Source of the DNA: Cantharellus purpuraceus | Taxonomy: Eukaryota > Basidiomycota > Agaricomycetes > Cantharellales > Hydnaceae | Direction of reading: 5' to 3' | Assembly: GCA_025174535.1 (NCBI GenBank) | Contig: JALBUN010000014.1 | Coordinates: forward strand, 186,001 to 250,000 | DNA length: 64,000 nucleotides | Part shown: one piece after another, positions 34,191-45,173 of the stretch | Position numbering within the stretch: position 1 is the first letter of the stretch | Layout: each line of letters begins with the position of its first letter | Notes under the pieces: model-generated | Databases searched by the model: none | What the model was told of the DNA's origin: nothing | The model's input: only the letters and a program-made list of their open reading frames with translations | Translations under genes and position numbers: made by a program

Positions 34191-34496
34191 TTGCCGAGGC
34201 CACGGCTAGTGGTGTTAACCCTATAATTGATTCATCTACAACGTCAGTTATGAATTTCTACTGGATTGATGCGATTGGGAATATGGCATGACACGCGAGT
34301 ACGATAGGAAAATGACAGCAGGTACGAGAGTGAAACAACATTTGAGCACAAAAAGAGCGAGAGTATGCATGCGTGCGTGGTGCACGAAAAGTCCAAGGTT
34401 TCCTGCTGGCCGTCTGCCACCGCTGTTACACTGCCCCCCCCGCCGGCTGTCCGTCGCTGCAAGCCTGCTGCCGCCGCTCGGAGCTCTTCTGCAACG

Positions 34497-35753
34497 CTAC
34501 GTCCACACTCTTCCACGCGCCCGCTCACGCTCGCGGTACTCGACGGCGGCATACCACGCGCCGCCGAGGAGGGTGAGCGCGATGCCGAGAGCATTGGTGC
34601 GTGTGATGGTGAGGTGGAAGAGGGAGACGGAGAGGAGGATGGTGAGGACCTGCTTGATGTTTGCTGTACACACCAGGGACGCGTGTCAGCATGGGCAGGA
34701 GAAGCAAGTGCGGGCGGGCTCACCGGCAACGGTGATGCTGAGGGGGCCTACTCGGGAGTTGGCGGTAAAGCTGACGACGTTGAGGCCAAACGCCATGGCG
34801 GCGTTGATGGAGAGTGCGGCGGCGCTGCGGGGGACCATCTCGCGGGCGCCAAAGACGCGGACACGGGCGAGCTCGCCGGAGAGGTGGGCGTACAGGACGC
34901 ACTGGATGAATGCCAGGGGGGACATGCGGAGGAGCAGATCGAGGGGGTGGAGCTTGAGGGGGCGGGGGAGCGGGAGACAGCGGCGGGCGGCGGGCAGCAT
35001 GGCGGGGCCGGCCTGGAGGGCGTTTGTGGCGATGGTCTTGAGGGCGGCGAGGAGGGTGCCAAGGAGGGTGAGGAGGAGGCCGGGGAGGGAGTAGTAGTAG
35101 TCTCCGTAGGTGGCAAAGCCGACGCCCAGGACGACGGGGAGGAGGGAGAGGAGCTTTGCGGCGGAGAGGGGCCGGGGACGGAGGAGGAAGGAGAGGGCGA
35201 TGACAAAGAGGGGGGTGGCGGCACGGACGACCTGGTGGAAGGGCACGGTGACGAGCTCGAGCGAGATGTTGGACACGGCGATGTTGACGGTGTAGAGGAC
35301 GGAGAAGGCGGTGAGCAGGAGCGACTCGCGGGACGTCAGACGGGACGGCGTGAAGTAGCCCAGCTCCATCGCCAGATACGACCCGAGGGTGCCTGCAAAG
35401 GCGTGGAGGGCGGTGAGCGTGTACGGGAAGGGGAAGCGCACGAGCACCAGCTTGTTGTACAGCGTGAGCGCCAGGTTGAACACAAAGTAGAGCAGCAGCC
35501 ACACCCCCTCCGTGTCCAGCACCGACCGTCGCCCGGGGATGTACGCAAGCGCGGGGCGCACCGGCGTGTGCGGCGGCGGCGGCGGGTGCACGCTGGCGGG
35601 CGCGCTGAGGCGGATGTTGGGCGGACGCGGCGGGCGCGGCGAGCGGGGCGGGACGTCGGGGCGGGCGCGGGCGCGGGGCGGGTGTCGGTCGTCGTCTGTG
35701 GTGTCCGGGTCAGACACCGACTCTGGCGGCGTCGGCAGGTGCGCTTTCGACAT
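34497..35753 (-). CDS. Triose-phosphate/nucleotide-sugar transporter family protein
   Basis: Two exons, 35753-34724 and 34663-34497, 398 aa. The first ~90 residues are Pro/Arg-rich and cytosolic-looking. Then come about ten hydrophobic segments of the TPT/EamA fold, beginning GVWLLLYFVFNLALTLYNKL and including LTALHAFAGTLGSYLAMELG, the LVTVPFHQVVRAATPLFVI segment with the family's conserved Phe-His-Gln and Thr-Pro, and a last exon with NIKQVLTILLSVSLFHLTI. Such proteins exchange sugar phosphates or nucleotide sugars across Golgi/ER membranes; the substrate cannot be told here. The coding strand is very GC-rich and produces long antisense ORFs. A damaged relative lies at 62120-62372. Confidence 0.85.
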
Positions 35754-35878
35754 GGAGGTCCAGAGCCCAGAAGTGCGCACACACAGACGCCCACTACACA
35801 GACTCCGACGGTTGCAGAGAACCCGCACCCTCGCTCATCGTTGCCAGCGACGACGGCCGCCACCCATCCACTCTCTCC
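35754..35878. promoter_or_regulatory. Divergent promoter, transporter / SNF5
   Basis: 125 bp between the two start codons; no TATA box seen. Confidence 0.4.
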
Positions 35879-36004
35879 ATGGCAAATCCGCACCAGCCCT
35901 TTCCATACCCCGCCAACCTCTACTCCCAGGGCGGCCAGTCCATCTCCAACCCCGCCATGCTCGCTGCTCTCCAGCAGCAGCAGGCGCGATACGCACACCT
36001 CAAG

Positions 36005-36057
<53 letters not shown>

Positions 36058-39000
36058 ACAGCAACACCAAAATCAACCCCATTCCGCCTCGTTCTCCCCT
36101 GCACAGCTGCAGCTCTCTCCCCAACACATCTCGCACCACGACCGCCAGATGCCCCACCCAAAGCAGCAGCCACTCGCCGACCAGGGTGCGCAGCCATACG
36201 GGTACGACCCCCGCATGATGCCGCCCCCGCCACCACCCCCGCAGCAGCAGCAGCAGCCGCCCACACGACGCCCTCCCTCCACCCGCCCAGGCTCCGGCAG
36301 TCTCCAGACCACCTTTCAGGGCCAGCAGCAGCGTTTCGCCGGCATGCAGACCTTTGATCCGCAGCAGCAGTCGATCCAAAATGTGCCTGCCAACGCCAGC
36401 ATGAACCATCTAAGCGCTGTGAACATGGGCGCCAACGTATCGAACATGTCCATGGGGGCGATGAACACGAGCAGCATGAACATGGGCAGCATCGGCAGCC
36501 TCACCCCTGCCCAGCTCCAGCAGCTCCAGCAGCTCCAGTCCCACCCACAGTCCGGCCCCGCTCCCCAGACGCACCTGCAAAGTCTCCCCCAGGGGCAGCA
36601 GCAGAGCCAGCAGCAGCACGCACAGGAGCCCCGCATGGCCCATCTGCACGCGCTGCAGGCCCAAGCCCAGGCGCAGCAATTGCACCTCCAAGCACAGACG
36701 CAGGCCCAGTCGCACCTCCAGCCCCAGGCACATCCCCACGGGCCACTCCAGCTCCAGCCCCAGGCGCAGCACCCGCAGCACCCACATAGCCCCGGTCAGC
36801 GCAAGCGCAAGCTCACCCCCGCCGCACACGCCGCCTCCGCGCCCTCCAGCGCAGGCGCAGGAATGCCTGGCCCATCAGGCGCTGGCGGGATCGGCGCGAT
36901 CAGTGCGATCAGTGCCACGCAGAACATCAACCCGAACGTGCAGCGCATGACGATGGGCCCGGATGCCTTTGCAGAGGCACATGCACGAGGCGCAGCGGGC
37001 GTCGCGAGTCCCGGCCCCCATGGCAGCCGGCGGTTCGTCGCGCCGCACTCAAACGCGCAGACGCATGTCCAGCCGCACGCGCAGGCACAGGGACACACAC
37101 AGACGCCCAGCGCACTCCCCAGTGCACAGGCGTCCACCGCCGCCGCCGCCGCCCCCGTGCCGGCCACGCTCAATCCCGCCACCACACGCATCACGACGCT
37201 GCCCCTTGCCGGCTCAGGACGCGCGATCCCGCCGCTCTCGCTGCACGAGCGGCGTGCGCTGCGTGGTTGGATGGAGTCGGATCGTGTGTATGAGGGGGCG
37301 TGGCGCGGGATGCGGGAGCGAATGTCCCGGGAGGCTGTGGATGCGGCGAGGGAGAAGCTGGGATGGTGGGAGGAGGCCGTCGGGGGAAAGGCAAGAGAAA
37401 GATTTGGACTCTTGTGGCCGGAGAGGAAGAGGGCCGAGAGGGTCAGAAAGTTGAAAAAGGCCGGCGTGAGGTGGGAGGGGCTTAGAATGTGCGTGGTGTT
37501 GCATCACTTTCGGTCAGGTGGCTGATGGCTAATCACAGACCGAGCAAGTTGAGGCGGGAGGCGGAGGCAAAGAAGGAGGAGCTTGTGCCAGTCAGGTTGG
37601 AGATTGATGTGGAGCATCACAAGCTGAGGGACACGTTTGTGTGGAATGTGAATGGTGAGACGACGACTATTCACACTCTGCGCATCCCCGGCCACCATAC
37701 ACGTACTTGAACACCCCACTGACCCTCACGCGCGCACAGATCCTCTCATTACGCCGGAAATCTTTGCCCAGAGCCTCGTGGACGATTTCAAGCTCGCGTC
37801 GCACCACGGTATCACCATCGCAAAGACCGTGCACGAGCAGTTGATGGAACACGAGGGCACCTCGGAAGACGCAGGCGCGGAAGAAGAGGCGACCCCACTA
37901 GGCGGCAAGAGTGGTGGTGGTCCTGGGGGGGACGACGGGAGGGAGCGCGGGGCGCTGGATGATACGGGAGAGGTGTGGTGGAGGTGTTGGCGGAAAAGGA
38001 TAAGGACGGATGATGGGTATGTGAAACTTGGGGGAGAGGCGAGCGAAGGAGATGTGGAGGCGGGGGAGGAAGGGGACGCGGACGATGAGGCGGCGGGCGT
38101 GAAGGAGAAAACGAGGCGGCGAAGACGGAAGGGGAGGGGGCGCGGGAGGAAGTTTGGCGTCATGGTGCCAGAGATTATGGGGGACGTGCCCATGGACGTC
38201 GATGAGATTGCAGTGGACAGCTCAGGGGTTGACGAGGAGATGCGGATTCTGATCAAGGTGCGTGTTCTCTCGGCAAATTTAGTGGCGGTGTTCATAAAGG
38301 CTTCTTTGCAGCTCGACATCCTCGTTGGATCCATGAAACTCGACGACCAATTCGAGTGGGACGTTGGTTGCGCGTCAAACTCCCCCGAACAGTTTGCGAT
38401 GCTCTACACGACCGAGCTCGGCCTCCCTGGCGAGTTCACGACAGCCATCGCGCACCAGATCCGCGAACAAGTCCACGCGTACCGGAAAACGGTCTCCCTC
38501 CTGGGTTCAGGAGGGCATGTCACCGACGACGACGACCTTCGCCCTGCCTTCCTCCCACCCATCACGCGTGGGAGCGTAGCGCGCACCGTCGATACCGCCA
38601 GTGCGCACATGCCGCTACTCAACTACATGAGCGACGGCGAGATTGAGCGCACGGAGCGCGAGCGTGACAAGGAGCTCAAGCGCAAGCGGCGCACAGCCCG
38701 CGGACGCGCGCTGGGTCCGCGCTTGATTCCCGACCGCACGCACCGCACGCCCGGGATCGGTTTTCCCGAGCTCGACAGCGCGGCACTGCAGGCAGCGCAG
38801 GCGGCGAGTGTCCCGACGACGAGCAGGCGAGCGGCAGCTGCGGCGGCGTCGCTAACGATTGCGAATATGGTGGCGAGCGAGAACGGGGGGGGCCCTGTAC
38901 AGCTGGGCGTGCCGGAGGCAGGACGGCCACCTATCGGGGCAGCGAAGGAGGCCGCCGCCGCAGCGGCTGCAGCCAAAAAGGCAGCTGCCTCGTCTGCATC

Positions 39001-40525
39001 TGCGCGCATGCCACCGCGGCTGTTCAAGGCGCCGCCTGTCCCGTCTGCAGCGCTGCGCGCACGCGCAAAGATTTTGGCACCGACGGCATCGACGGGACTG
39101 GATCCAGGAAAGTATCGCCGCACCGTGCCAAAAGAAGTGGTGGAGACGGCGAAAGAGGAGGTGCAGGCGGTCGTGGCGCAGCCTGCAGCCCCGACAAAAC
39201 TGACCGCGAAGCAGCTGAGGGACCTGGAGAAGGAGGCGAAAGAGAAGGAATATGCCGAGGGCCAACATGAGAATATGATTGACGGGGTGTGGCACTGTTC
39301 GAATTGCGGCTGTCCAGAGACCATTGCTATTGGGCGACGCAAGGGACCTCTCGGTGATAAGAGTCAATGTGGACCGTGTGGTGGGTGACCTGTTGATCTT
39401 TAGAATGGAAATATATGCTCAGTTTGCTTACAGGCAAGTTCTACCATCGTCATCGACGACCACGTCCGGTGGAGTATCACCCGGAAGAATCATATCATGT
39501 CAGTCTCAAAGTCGAGACCGACCGTGCCAAGGCTGTACATCGCCGAAGGGGCGGTGCGGCTGCACTTCGTGCCATGAACCAAGAAGCAACATCCGCCCCC
39601 GAGTCGTCGACATCGGTGATTAATCTCAAAACGTCAGCTGCCACGGAGCAGGACGACGGCGACGAGGACGAAGATAAGCTCGAGTCAAAAGACGAAAAGC
39701 CGGACCTGCTCAATGCTGGTGATATTGTGGGAGCACCGTTGGAGTCCGCGGCGGGCGCTGCGAGTCCCGCGGATACGTCGAGTTCGGAAGAGCCGCCGCT
39801 GGCCCTGAGCAAGAGCGTGACGACAAAGGCTAACGAGTCGGTGGAAACGGGCTCTGCGCCGGACTCTGCACAGTCGCAGCAGCTGCCGTTGTCAACTTCT
39901 GCACCTGCACCCTTGTCCTGTACATCGTCCCCACCCGGCCAGGAGCAGCAGCAGGAGCAGGAGCAAGAGCAACAACAACCACAGTTGCAGCAGCAAACTC
40001 AGGGGCAGCTGCAGCAGTCCGAGTCTCCCCACCTGGCCTCCCCCACCTTGATGACCGAGACTGTTGCACTTGCGTCTACGTCGTCGTCCACACGACCCAT
40101 TTCGTCCTCCAAACCTTCTGGGAGAGTGAGTTTTATGTATATTCATTCGTGCGCATATCGCTGACTACTTGCCTCTTCATGATGCTTCAGAGTCAGGCAC
40201 CTCGCCCGGAATGGCTGAAAAATGCGCTTGATGCGATGCAATCACGCTACCCAGAGGACAAGTTTGACGTCGTACTCCGTAAGAATACAGAGCCTTCTAC
40301 ACCCGCTGAGTGGAGGGTCAAGTGCTTAGATTGTCCTGGAAAGGTGCGCCTTCTTGGCTTTTGTGGCATATCAAGCGCACTTGTTGACTGTGCTGCACAT
40401 ATATTTCACAGTTGTATACCCCAGGGCCCGAGGAGACACTTGCCAACTTTGAGGTGCACTTGAAGAACCGGCTTCACCGTGCAAAGGTTAATGCACGTGT
40501 GCAGGGCATCACGCCGCCGCCGTAA
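35879..40525 (+). CDS. SNF5: SNF5/INI1 subunit of SWI/SNF chromatin remodeller
   Basis: Seven exons: 35879-37488, 37539-37654, 37740-38257, 38312-39380, 39434-40125, 40191-40343, 40412-40525; 1,423 aa with every phase closing. Residues 1-400 are Gln-rich with a pure Gln run encoded at 36004-36066. The two SNF5 repeats follow: RLEIDVEHHKLRDTFVWNVN with ITPEIFAQSLVDDF, and LDILVGSMKLDDQFEWDV with FTTAIAHQIREQVHAYRK. Then come an Ala-rich linker, a GATA-like zinc finger (CSNCGCPETIAIGRRKGP, CGPCGKFYHRHRRPRP), a second Gln-rich segment, and a C-terminal basidiomycete module (RPEWLKNALDAMQSRYPEDK, KCLDCPGKLYTPGPEE). Scaffolds nucleosome remodelling in the nucleus. Acidic repeats lie between the SNF5 repeats. 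No defects seen over 4.2 kb of coding sequence. Confidence 0.9.
36004..36066 (+). repeat. CAG/CAA repeat encoding polyglutamine
   Basis: About 20 consecutive Gln codons, mixed CAG and CAA, within SNF5. The antisense strand gives spurious Leu/Ala-rich ORFs. Confidence 0.9.
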
Positions 40526-41003
40526 AACGTACTGCATCTCATTACTTATATTCCATTATAACTTTTCTTCTCGTGCGGCAGTAGTTATATCAATTTTTTT
40601 TTTTTTTTACCCGGAATTCTTCTCTTGTGCCAACATTTATGTATTTTGAAATTGTACCTGTTCTTTGGTGAGTTTAATGGTTATCTCAATCAAGGTGTGT
40701 GATCATCAAGAGTCGCATAAGTCAAACTGCAGATCGAGGGCTGTTTGGCTTCAAACTCAGGACTCGGTACGCAGATTCAACAAGGTAGGTGGGTATTTTC
40801 ATTCGCTGGGCAACGCTGTGTAACATCCGTACAAACTGCAAAGGTGAATAAGCAGTGATGTCGAATGGAGTCGGCGACGAACGCTCACCAGTTTTAACTT
40901 GACCAAGTCCCAACAGTGATGGTGTGTCATATACTAACGCTACAGCACTCATGAGCACACTATCAACGGATTGGCTTCTTATGATCATACCATACAGAGC
41001 GGC
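40526..41003. other. Convergent spacer SNF5 / OST4
   Basis: Contains a T-run at about 40596-40609. An 88-codon minus-strand ORF at 40722-40988 starts in the OST4 3' side; it has no recognised motif and is treated as 3' untranslated sequence. Confidence 0.45.
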
Positions 41004-41132
41004 TTAGTTTGGTGGTGCATCCCGCGAGACATGTTTTGCATTGACGGCGACAAAGTGGTAGGCAACAACGGTGAGGATGGCAAGGCCCCCCAACGAATTG
41101 GCCAGGGAGTAAAGAGTCTCGTGCGAGATCAT
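41004..41132 (-). CDS. OST4: Oligosaccharyltransferase subunit Ost4, 42 aa
   Basis: A 43-codon frame, intronless: MISHETLYSLANSLG, then one membrane helix (GLAILTVVAYHFVAVN) and a polar tail KHVSRDAPPN. Ost4 is a minimembrane protein of 30-45 residues starting MIS-x-x-x-L-x-x-L-A and ending its helix with Y-H-x-x-A/V; all are present. It holds Stt3 together with Ost3/Ost6 in the ER oligosaccharyltransferase, which N-glycosylates nascent proteins. It begins 96 bp from the QCR8 start, divergently. Confidence 0.85.
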   Translation of the reverse strand: MISHETLYSLANSLGGLAILTVVAYHFVAVNAKHVSRDAPPN

Positions 41133-41228
41133 AGTGCTAGCAGTGCAACGGCGGTGTGGCTTTATTTGGTCGGGACAAACAAACCGACTTTTGACTTGGA
41201 CATTCTACTCTCTAAAGTTTGAATTATC
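41133..41228. promoter_or_regulatory. 96-bp divergent promoter, OST4 / QCR8
   Basis: All sequence between the two start codons. No clear TATA box. A short shared promoter suits two constitutively expressed membrane-complex genes. Confidence 0.5.
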
Positions 41229-41758
41229 ATGCGTCCTACGTTGGCAACCAGGAGCGGCATGCCAGAGTGTAGGTCTTTATTCCCCTCACACCTTTAAGAA
41301 TATATCAATACGTTTGAATCTTAGCAAAACACTACGTGAGTGTCAGACGAGCGTCCATCGTCGATGGAGGTCTGACATACTTTGAAGATTGGCTGGTGGG
41401 GTGACATGGGAGGCCCGAAACAGAAGGGAATCATTACATACAGTAAGCACATGTGCTGTTACTCCATGTCCATGACTTAACGTTCCCCCGCAGCTCAATC
41501 GTCGTTCCGCCAACGCGCGTTTGGGGGTGCTCTCAACAGCTATATATTCAACGGCTACCGACGGATCGCAGCCAACATACCCTACTTTATTGTTCCTGTC
41601 GCCCTTGGTCCGTCTTTCACCTGCACTGGCTCTCATTTACTCAACCCTTTACCCTTTTGAACACAGGTTATAGTGTTTATTCCTGGGGGAAATCGCACTA
41701 TCAGTATTTGAACTCGAAGGCGGGCCATATCGCCGAACTCGAGCATGGCGAGCACTGA
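41229..41758 (+). CDS. QCR8: Cytochrome bc1 complex subunit 8 (Qcr8)
   Basis: Exons 41229-41268, 41325-41335, 41388-41442, 41494-41607 and 41667-41758; 103 aa, phases exact. The protein starts [13 protein letters not shown], continues through an 11-nt exon (SKHY) into [18 protein letters not shown], then [19 protein letters not shown], one membrane helix ([17 protein letters not shown]) and [15 protein letters not shown]. It is a supernumerary subunit that contacts cytochrome b and the quinone site in the mitochondrial inner membrane. The N-terminal MRPT and the WWG-x-MGGPKQ block are strongly conserved in the family and are only joined if the 11-nt exon is used. Convergent with uS8. Confidence 0.88.
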
Positions 41759-41981
41759 TAGCTCGTGCGGAGACGAGTCCTTATGTTAGTTAGAAACATC
41801 AAATGTGCTTGTTCCTCTTGACCAAACGTGCAGTACTTATCACACAGCTATAACAAGCAATCATGAACTGTTCAAACAGATGAACAGGTAAGCAGCGGTC
41901 CTTGACGAACAAAAGGAAGAAACCATGTAGACTTCGCATGGAGAATTACATGGAAATATAGATTTTCAGTCTCTCCATGTC

Positions 41982-42612
41982 CTAGTAAACATATCCTAAG
42001 ATCTTTCCACCAACATTTTTCCGCCTTGCCTCCTCGTGGTCTAGAATACCAGAAGATGTAGTCTAAAATCCATGTAAGTAACGGACTTTTCCAGCGGTAG
42101 AAATTAAATAAGAACGGAGAGCTCGCTCACCAAAATGATGATACCGAACCCACGCGCTGGAAGAAGCAAGTTGACCCAGGATTCAATCTGGGTGACTTGG
42201 ACATTGAACCGAGGCGAGATCACCCCCGTCTTGTTCAAACGTCCATTAAGCTGCACAACAATTTTGCCCGATCGGTGATCATCAATGATCTCAAATTCTC
42301 CAATGTAACCTAACGAATCCGTCAGTAAAAGCAAACATGTCATAAATAACAGCTATTAGTGAGACTTACCACGCCTTTGCATGACGCTGAGGAACTTGAC
42401 TACTACTTTCGATGAGGGGCGAATCAACACCTGGCGTTTGCCACGACGCTCGGCATTGACGATGTTTTTCTGGAGCCAAGTCATCAGAGCAGGCCAGACA
42501 TATTACAGGCAACAAAACATACGAGGCAATCGTTCTGTTCGATACTGCTGTCAGGAGTTGCATTCGTTATAAACATGGGGATGTCACTCACAAGAACAGA
42601 CACGCGAACCAT
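41982..42612 (-). CDS. RPS22: 40S ribosomal protein uS8 (Rps22/S15a)
   Basis: Five exons on the minus strand: 42612-42592, 42533-42522, 42469-42370, 42309-42131, 42062-41982; exactly 130 aa, the universal eukaryotic length. Sequence landmarks: MVRVSVL, NDCL (12-nt exon), [54 protein letters not shown], and the C-terminus [16 protein letters not shown]. It is a primary binder of the 18S central domain in the small subunit. Starts 331 bp from eS17 on the other strand. Confidence 0.95.
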
Positions 42613-42943
42613 GATATTTCCTGAACAAATTGAACTGGTATTGCACGAGATGACCTGTAATGCAAGGGGAGAATATAGCCCAAGAATGAGTGTCGCGTTA
42701 TGGAAAACACGAGTCAAACGAGCTTTGGCGACGTCGTTAGACGATGTCACAAGAAACCGTGCGCCGCATTGTTTCACAAAATGAGAGGTATTCACCTTGT
42801 CTTTTGAGTGTTAGGGAAGAAGGACAGAAAGAAACTAGCGCTCAGCAGTTGCTGAGGTAATCTTTACAGTTCAAGATTAAGTTTGCCTCCGTTCTTTTGC
42901 ACAATTACCTTAAGTCTTCCACACAACCGACTGCTTTTGCACC
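42613..42943. promoter_or_regulatory. Divergent promoter of two ribosomal protein genes
   Basis: 331 bp between the starts of uS8 (minus) and eS17 (plus). Pairing would co-regulate them. I did not identify a specific binding site with certainty. Confidence 0.5.
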
Positions 42944-43604
42944 ATGGTGAGTCCGCATCAATAGGCACTTTAGTGAGCCTAACAGTTTCTTTTCTAGGGC
43001 CGTGTTCGTACCAAGACTACCAAGAGGGCTTCGCGGGTCCTCATCGAGAAGTAGTCAGTGCTATGGTCTTTCAGAACGTCTTCATACGTCTGAAACTCTC
43101 ATCTCAGCTACCCTCGTCTTACACTAGACTTCCACACGAACAAACGGATTATTGATGAAGTCGTGCGTTCATTCCTTCTCGTTTGTATTGGACTTTACAC
43201 AGGTGTGTGTTATACAGGCAATCGTACCTTCAAAACGGCTTCGTAATAAAATTGCTGGTTTCACGACCCATCTCATGAAGCGTATCCAACGTGGACCTGT
43301 CCGTGGCATTTCCTTCAAACTCCAAGAAGAAGAACGTGAACGCAAGGATAATTATGTCCCCGAAGTATCTGCCCTCGACACTAGCGTTGCTGGTCTGGAG
43401 GTTGACCCTGATACTAAGGTGGGTACACTTCTGCTTCTATCCCTATTCAACATTAATTTCATTGATCAGGAACTTCTTCATGCCCTAAACTTCGACTCCA
43501 TTAACGTGAATGTCGTTGCCCCAGTTACAGCGGCTCCCTACGTTCCCCGTGGTCGTCCTGGCGAAGGTCGTGAGAGGAGGGCTGTTCCTGGAGCTGGTCG
43601 GTGA
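42944..43604 (+). CDS. RPS17: 40S ribosomal protein eS17
   Basis: Exons 42944-42946 (ATG only), 42998-43050, 43108-43159, 43218-43418 and 43470-43604; 147 aa. Landmarks: [83 protein letters not shown]. At the exon 2/3 junction the only in-frame splice gives E-N-Y-P where the family has E-K-Y-Y-P, so one residue appears lost; the third intron begins GTCGTG, a weak donor. Component of the 40S head/beak. Confidence 0.92.
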
Positions 43605-43843
43605 GAGGGCACCGATTTCATGCTTGAAGTGATTAGTACGGATATTATGGTCCATGTTTCCAAAATATGCCCCGTGTAGCTCACAATGGGACTGCATACG
43701 TACATTCTCACACCATGCAGAGAGAATAGGACAATGATCCGTAAGACAGCATTGGTGGGATTAGAGTGGATGCGGTGTAAGTATGTGCAGCAATGATAAA
43801 TATTGCTCCCGCCTTTAGTTGTGATGACATACCGTTTGTAATT

Positions 43844-44778
43844 ATGTCTTCTGCGCAGCAACGAGAGGTCGTCCGACACCTCCCGTCAAGACTCATACGT
43901 ATGGGTTGCAACAAGCCTATCTTGCTAGCCTTCAGCATAGTGGGCGCCGTTAGTGGCTGTTGGTGGGCTGTACAAGATGTAAGCACCATCACTGTTAGCT
44001 TCAACTCTCATTTTTATCCACTGCATCGCTCTATTTGTTCAGTACCATCAATGGAAGGCACTTGGACCAGGAGGGACATCCTCAGATCTATTCGGCTGGT
44101 TGAAAGTGTCTCTTGTAACCTTGATAGCGAGAAGTCAACGTCGCATCACGGACACTGTAGACCTAGATGGTGTAGTCGAACAGATAATTAACCAGGAAGG
44201 CGAAATCGCTGTGTTTCGGGGCCTTCATCTTTTGGAACGACAAGGCAGTCGCCCAGAGGTACGAGGTGTCATTCCTCAGAGACAAGTAGAACACCATGCT
44301 TCAAATGTGCTTACTGACGTGAGTATTATCTTGTGATCCCACTCTCAGCTAATGCGTTTCATCGTAGGAGTTGAATGCGTATATGATCTTGTTAGCTTCT
44401 AATTATCCCACTCAGCTTCATATTCTACCTTCTGCCTGGGAAGGGCACGTCGATGCCCTATTTCTACGCCAATCTCCAGCTGCAACCAGCCCCAGCGCAT
44501 CACTTTCCTCTCGCATGCTAGCCAACGTTGCTCCTCGTCTAGAAATTGCCCACGTGCACACCATTGACGGATCCCTTCACATCTCCCTCTCCCCAGCAGA
44601 TGCGGCAGAGATTATACGCAAGGGTTGGGGCGTGCGACACCGGCTATCAGGGCGATTTCTCGTACCAAGCACATATGTCATGGTGTACGCGCCTCGGAAT
44701 GCAGCTGAGGTCGCCGTTGTGAAGAAGATGATTGCAGCCACAGTCGAGTATGCGACGGGCTTGTCCAATGTTGCATGA
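43844..44778 (+). CDS. Luciferase-like domain (DUF5519) protein
   Basis: Exons 43844-43978, 44043-44318 and 44368-44778; 273 aa. An N-terminal hydrophobic segment (PILLAFSIVGAVSGCWWAV, residues about 24-42) probably anchors it in a membrane. The following YHQWKALGPGGTSSDLFGWL and the C-terminal HVHTIDGSLHISLSPADAAE with GWGVRHRLSGRF and VMVYAPRNAAEV match the fungal PF17648-type domain called luciferase-like by annotation. No luciferase activity is implied; the biochemical role is unknown. Shares orientation with eS17, 240 bp downstream. Confidence 0.82.
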
Positions 44779-45173
44779 TGTCCACAGTTGCAGCACTCGA
44801 GATAGTTGAAAGCTGCACTATGAACTTTCTGTGAATATGTGGTATCGCGTCCCGCTCGCTATCTATGACATATGAATAGCCTCTGAGCACACGAGCATGT
44901 AAGAAAACGAGCCCTGCGGGGACGTTGCAGCCTGATCGTTTTCAGTTTCTTTAGGCAGTTGTATAAAGACTCCTAGAGTCTTATAGTAACATAGGCTAGA
45001 GGGCATAGCCGTAATAAGTCTGTGCTACTATGTTAGATTCATCCATGCTAAATTATGAAGACACAATTCGACCTATGAAGACCCAAAAGTCAGCGTGACG
45101 CGAGCCGTCGCCGCACCATTATGTAATTCGACAATAACATGCGCAAACGGCGTGGGGGCACACACTGAAGGAT
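44779..45173. other. Intergenic spacer, nothing recognised
   Basis: 395 bp between two plus-strand genes; no conserved coding or RNA gene seen. Confidence 0.4.

Noticed and set aside
34365..36218. 617-codon plus-strand ORF.
   Set aside because: It is antisense to the transporter and crosses the divergent promoter; its Gly/Glu-rich sequence reflects GC-rich codon structure.
35336..36409. 357-codon minus-strand ORF with Leu runs.
   Set aside because: Shadow of the SNF5 CAG/CAA repeat and the transporter start.
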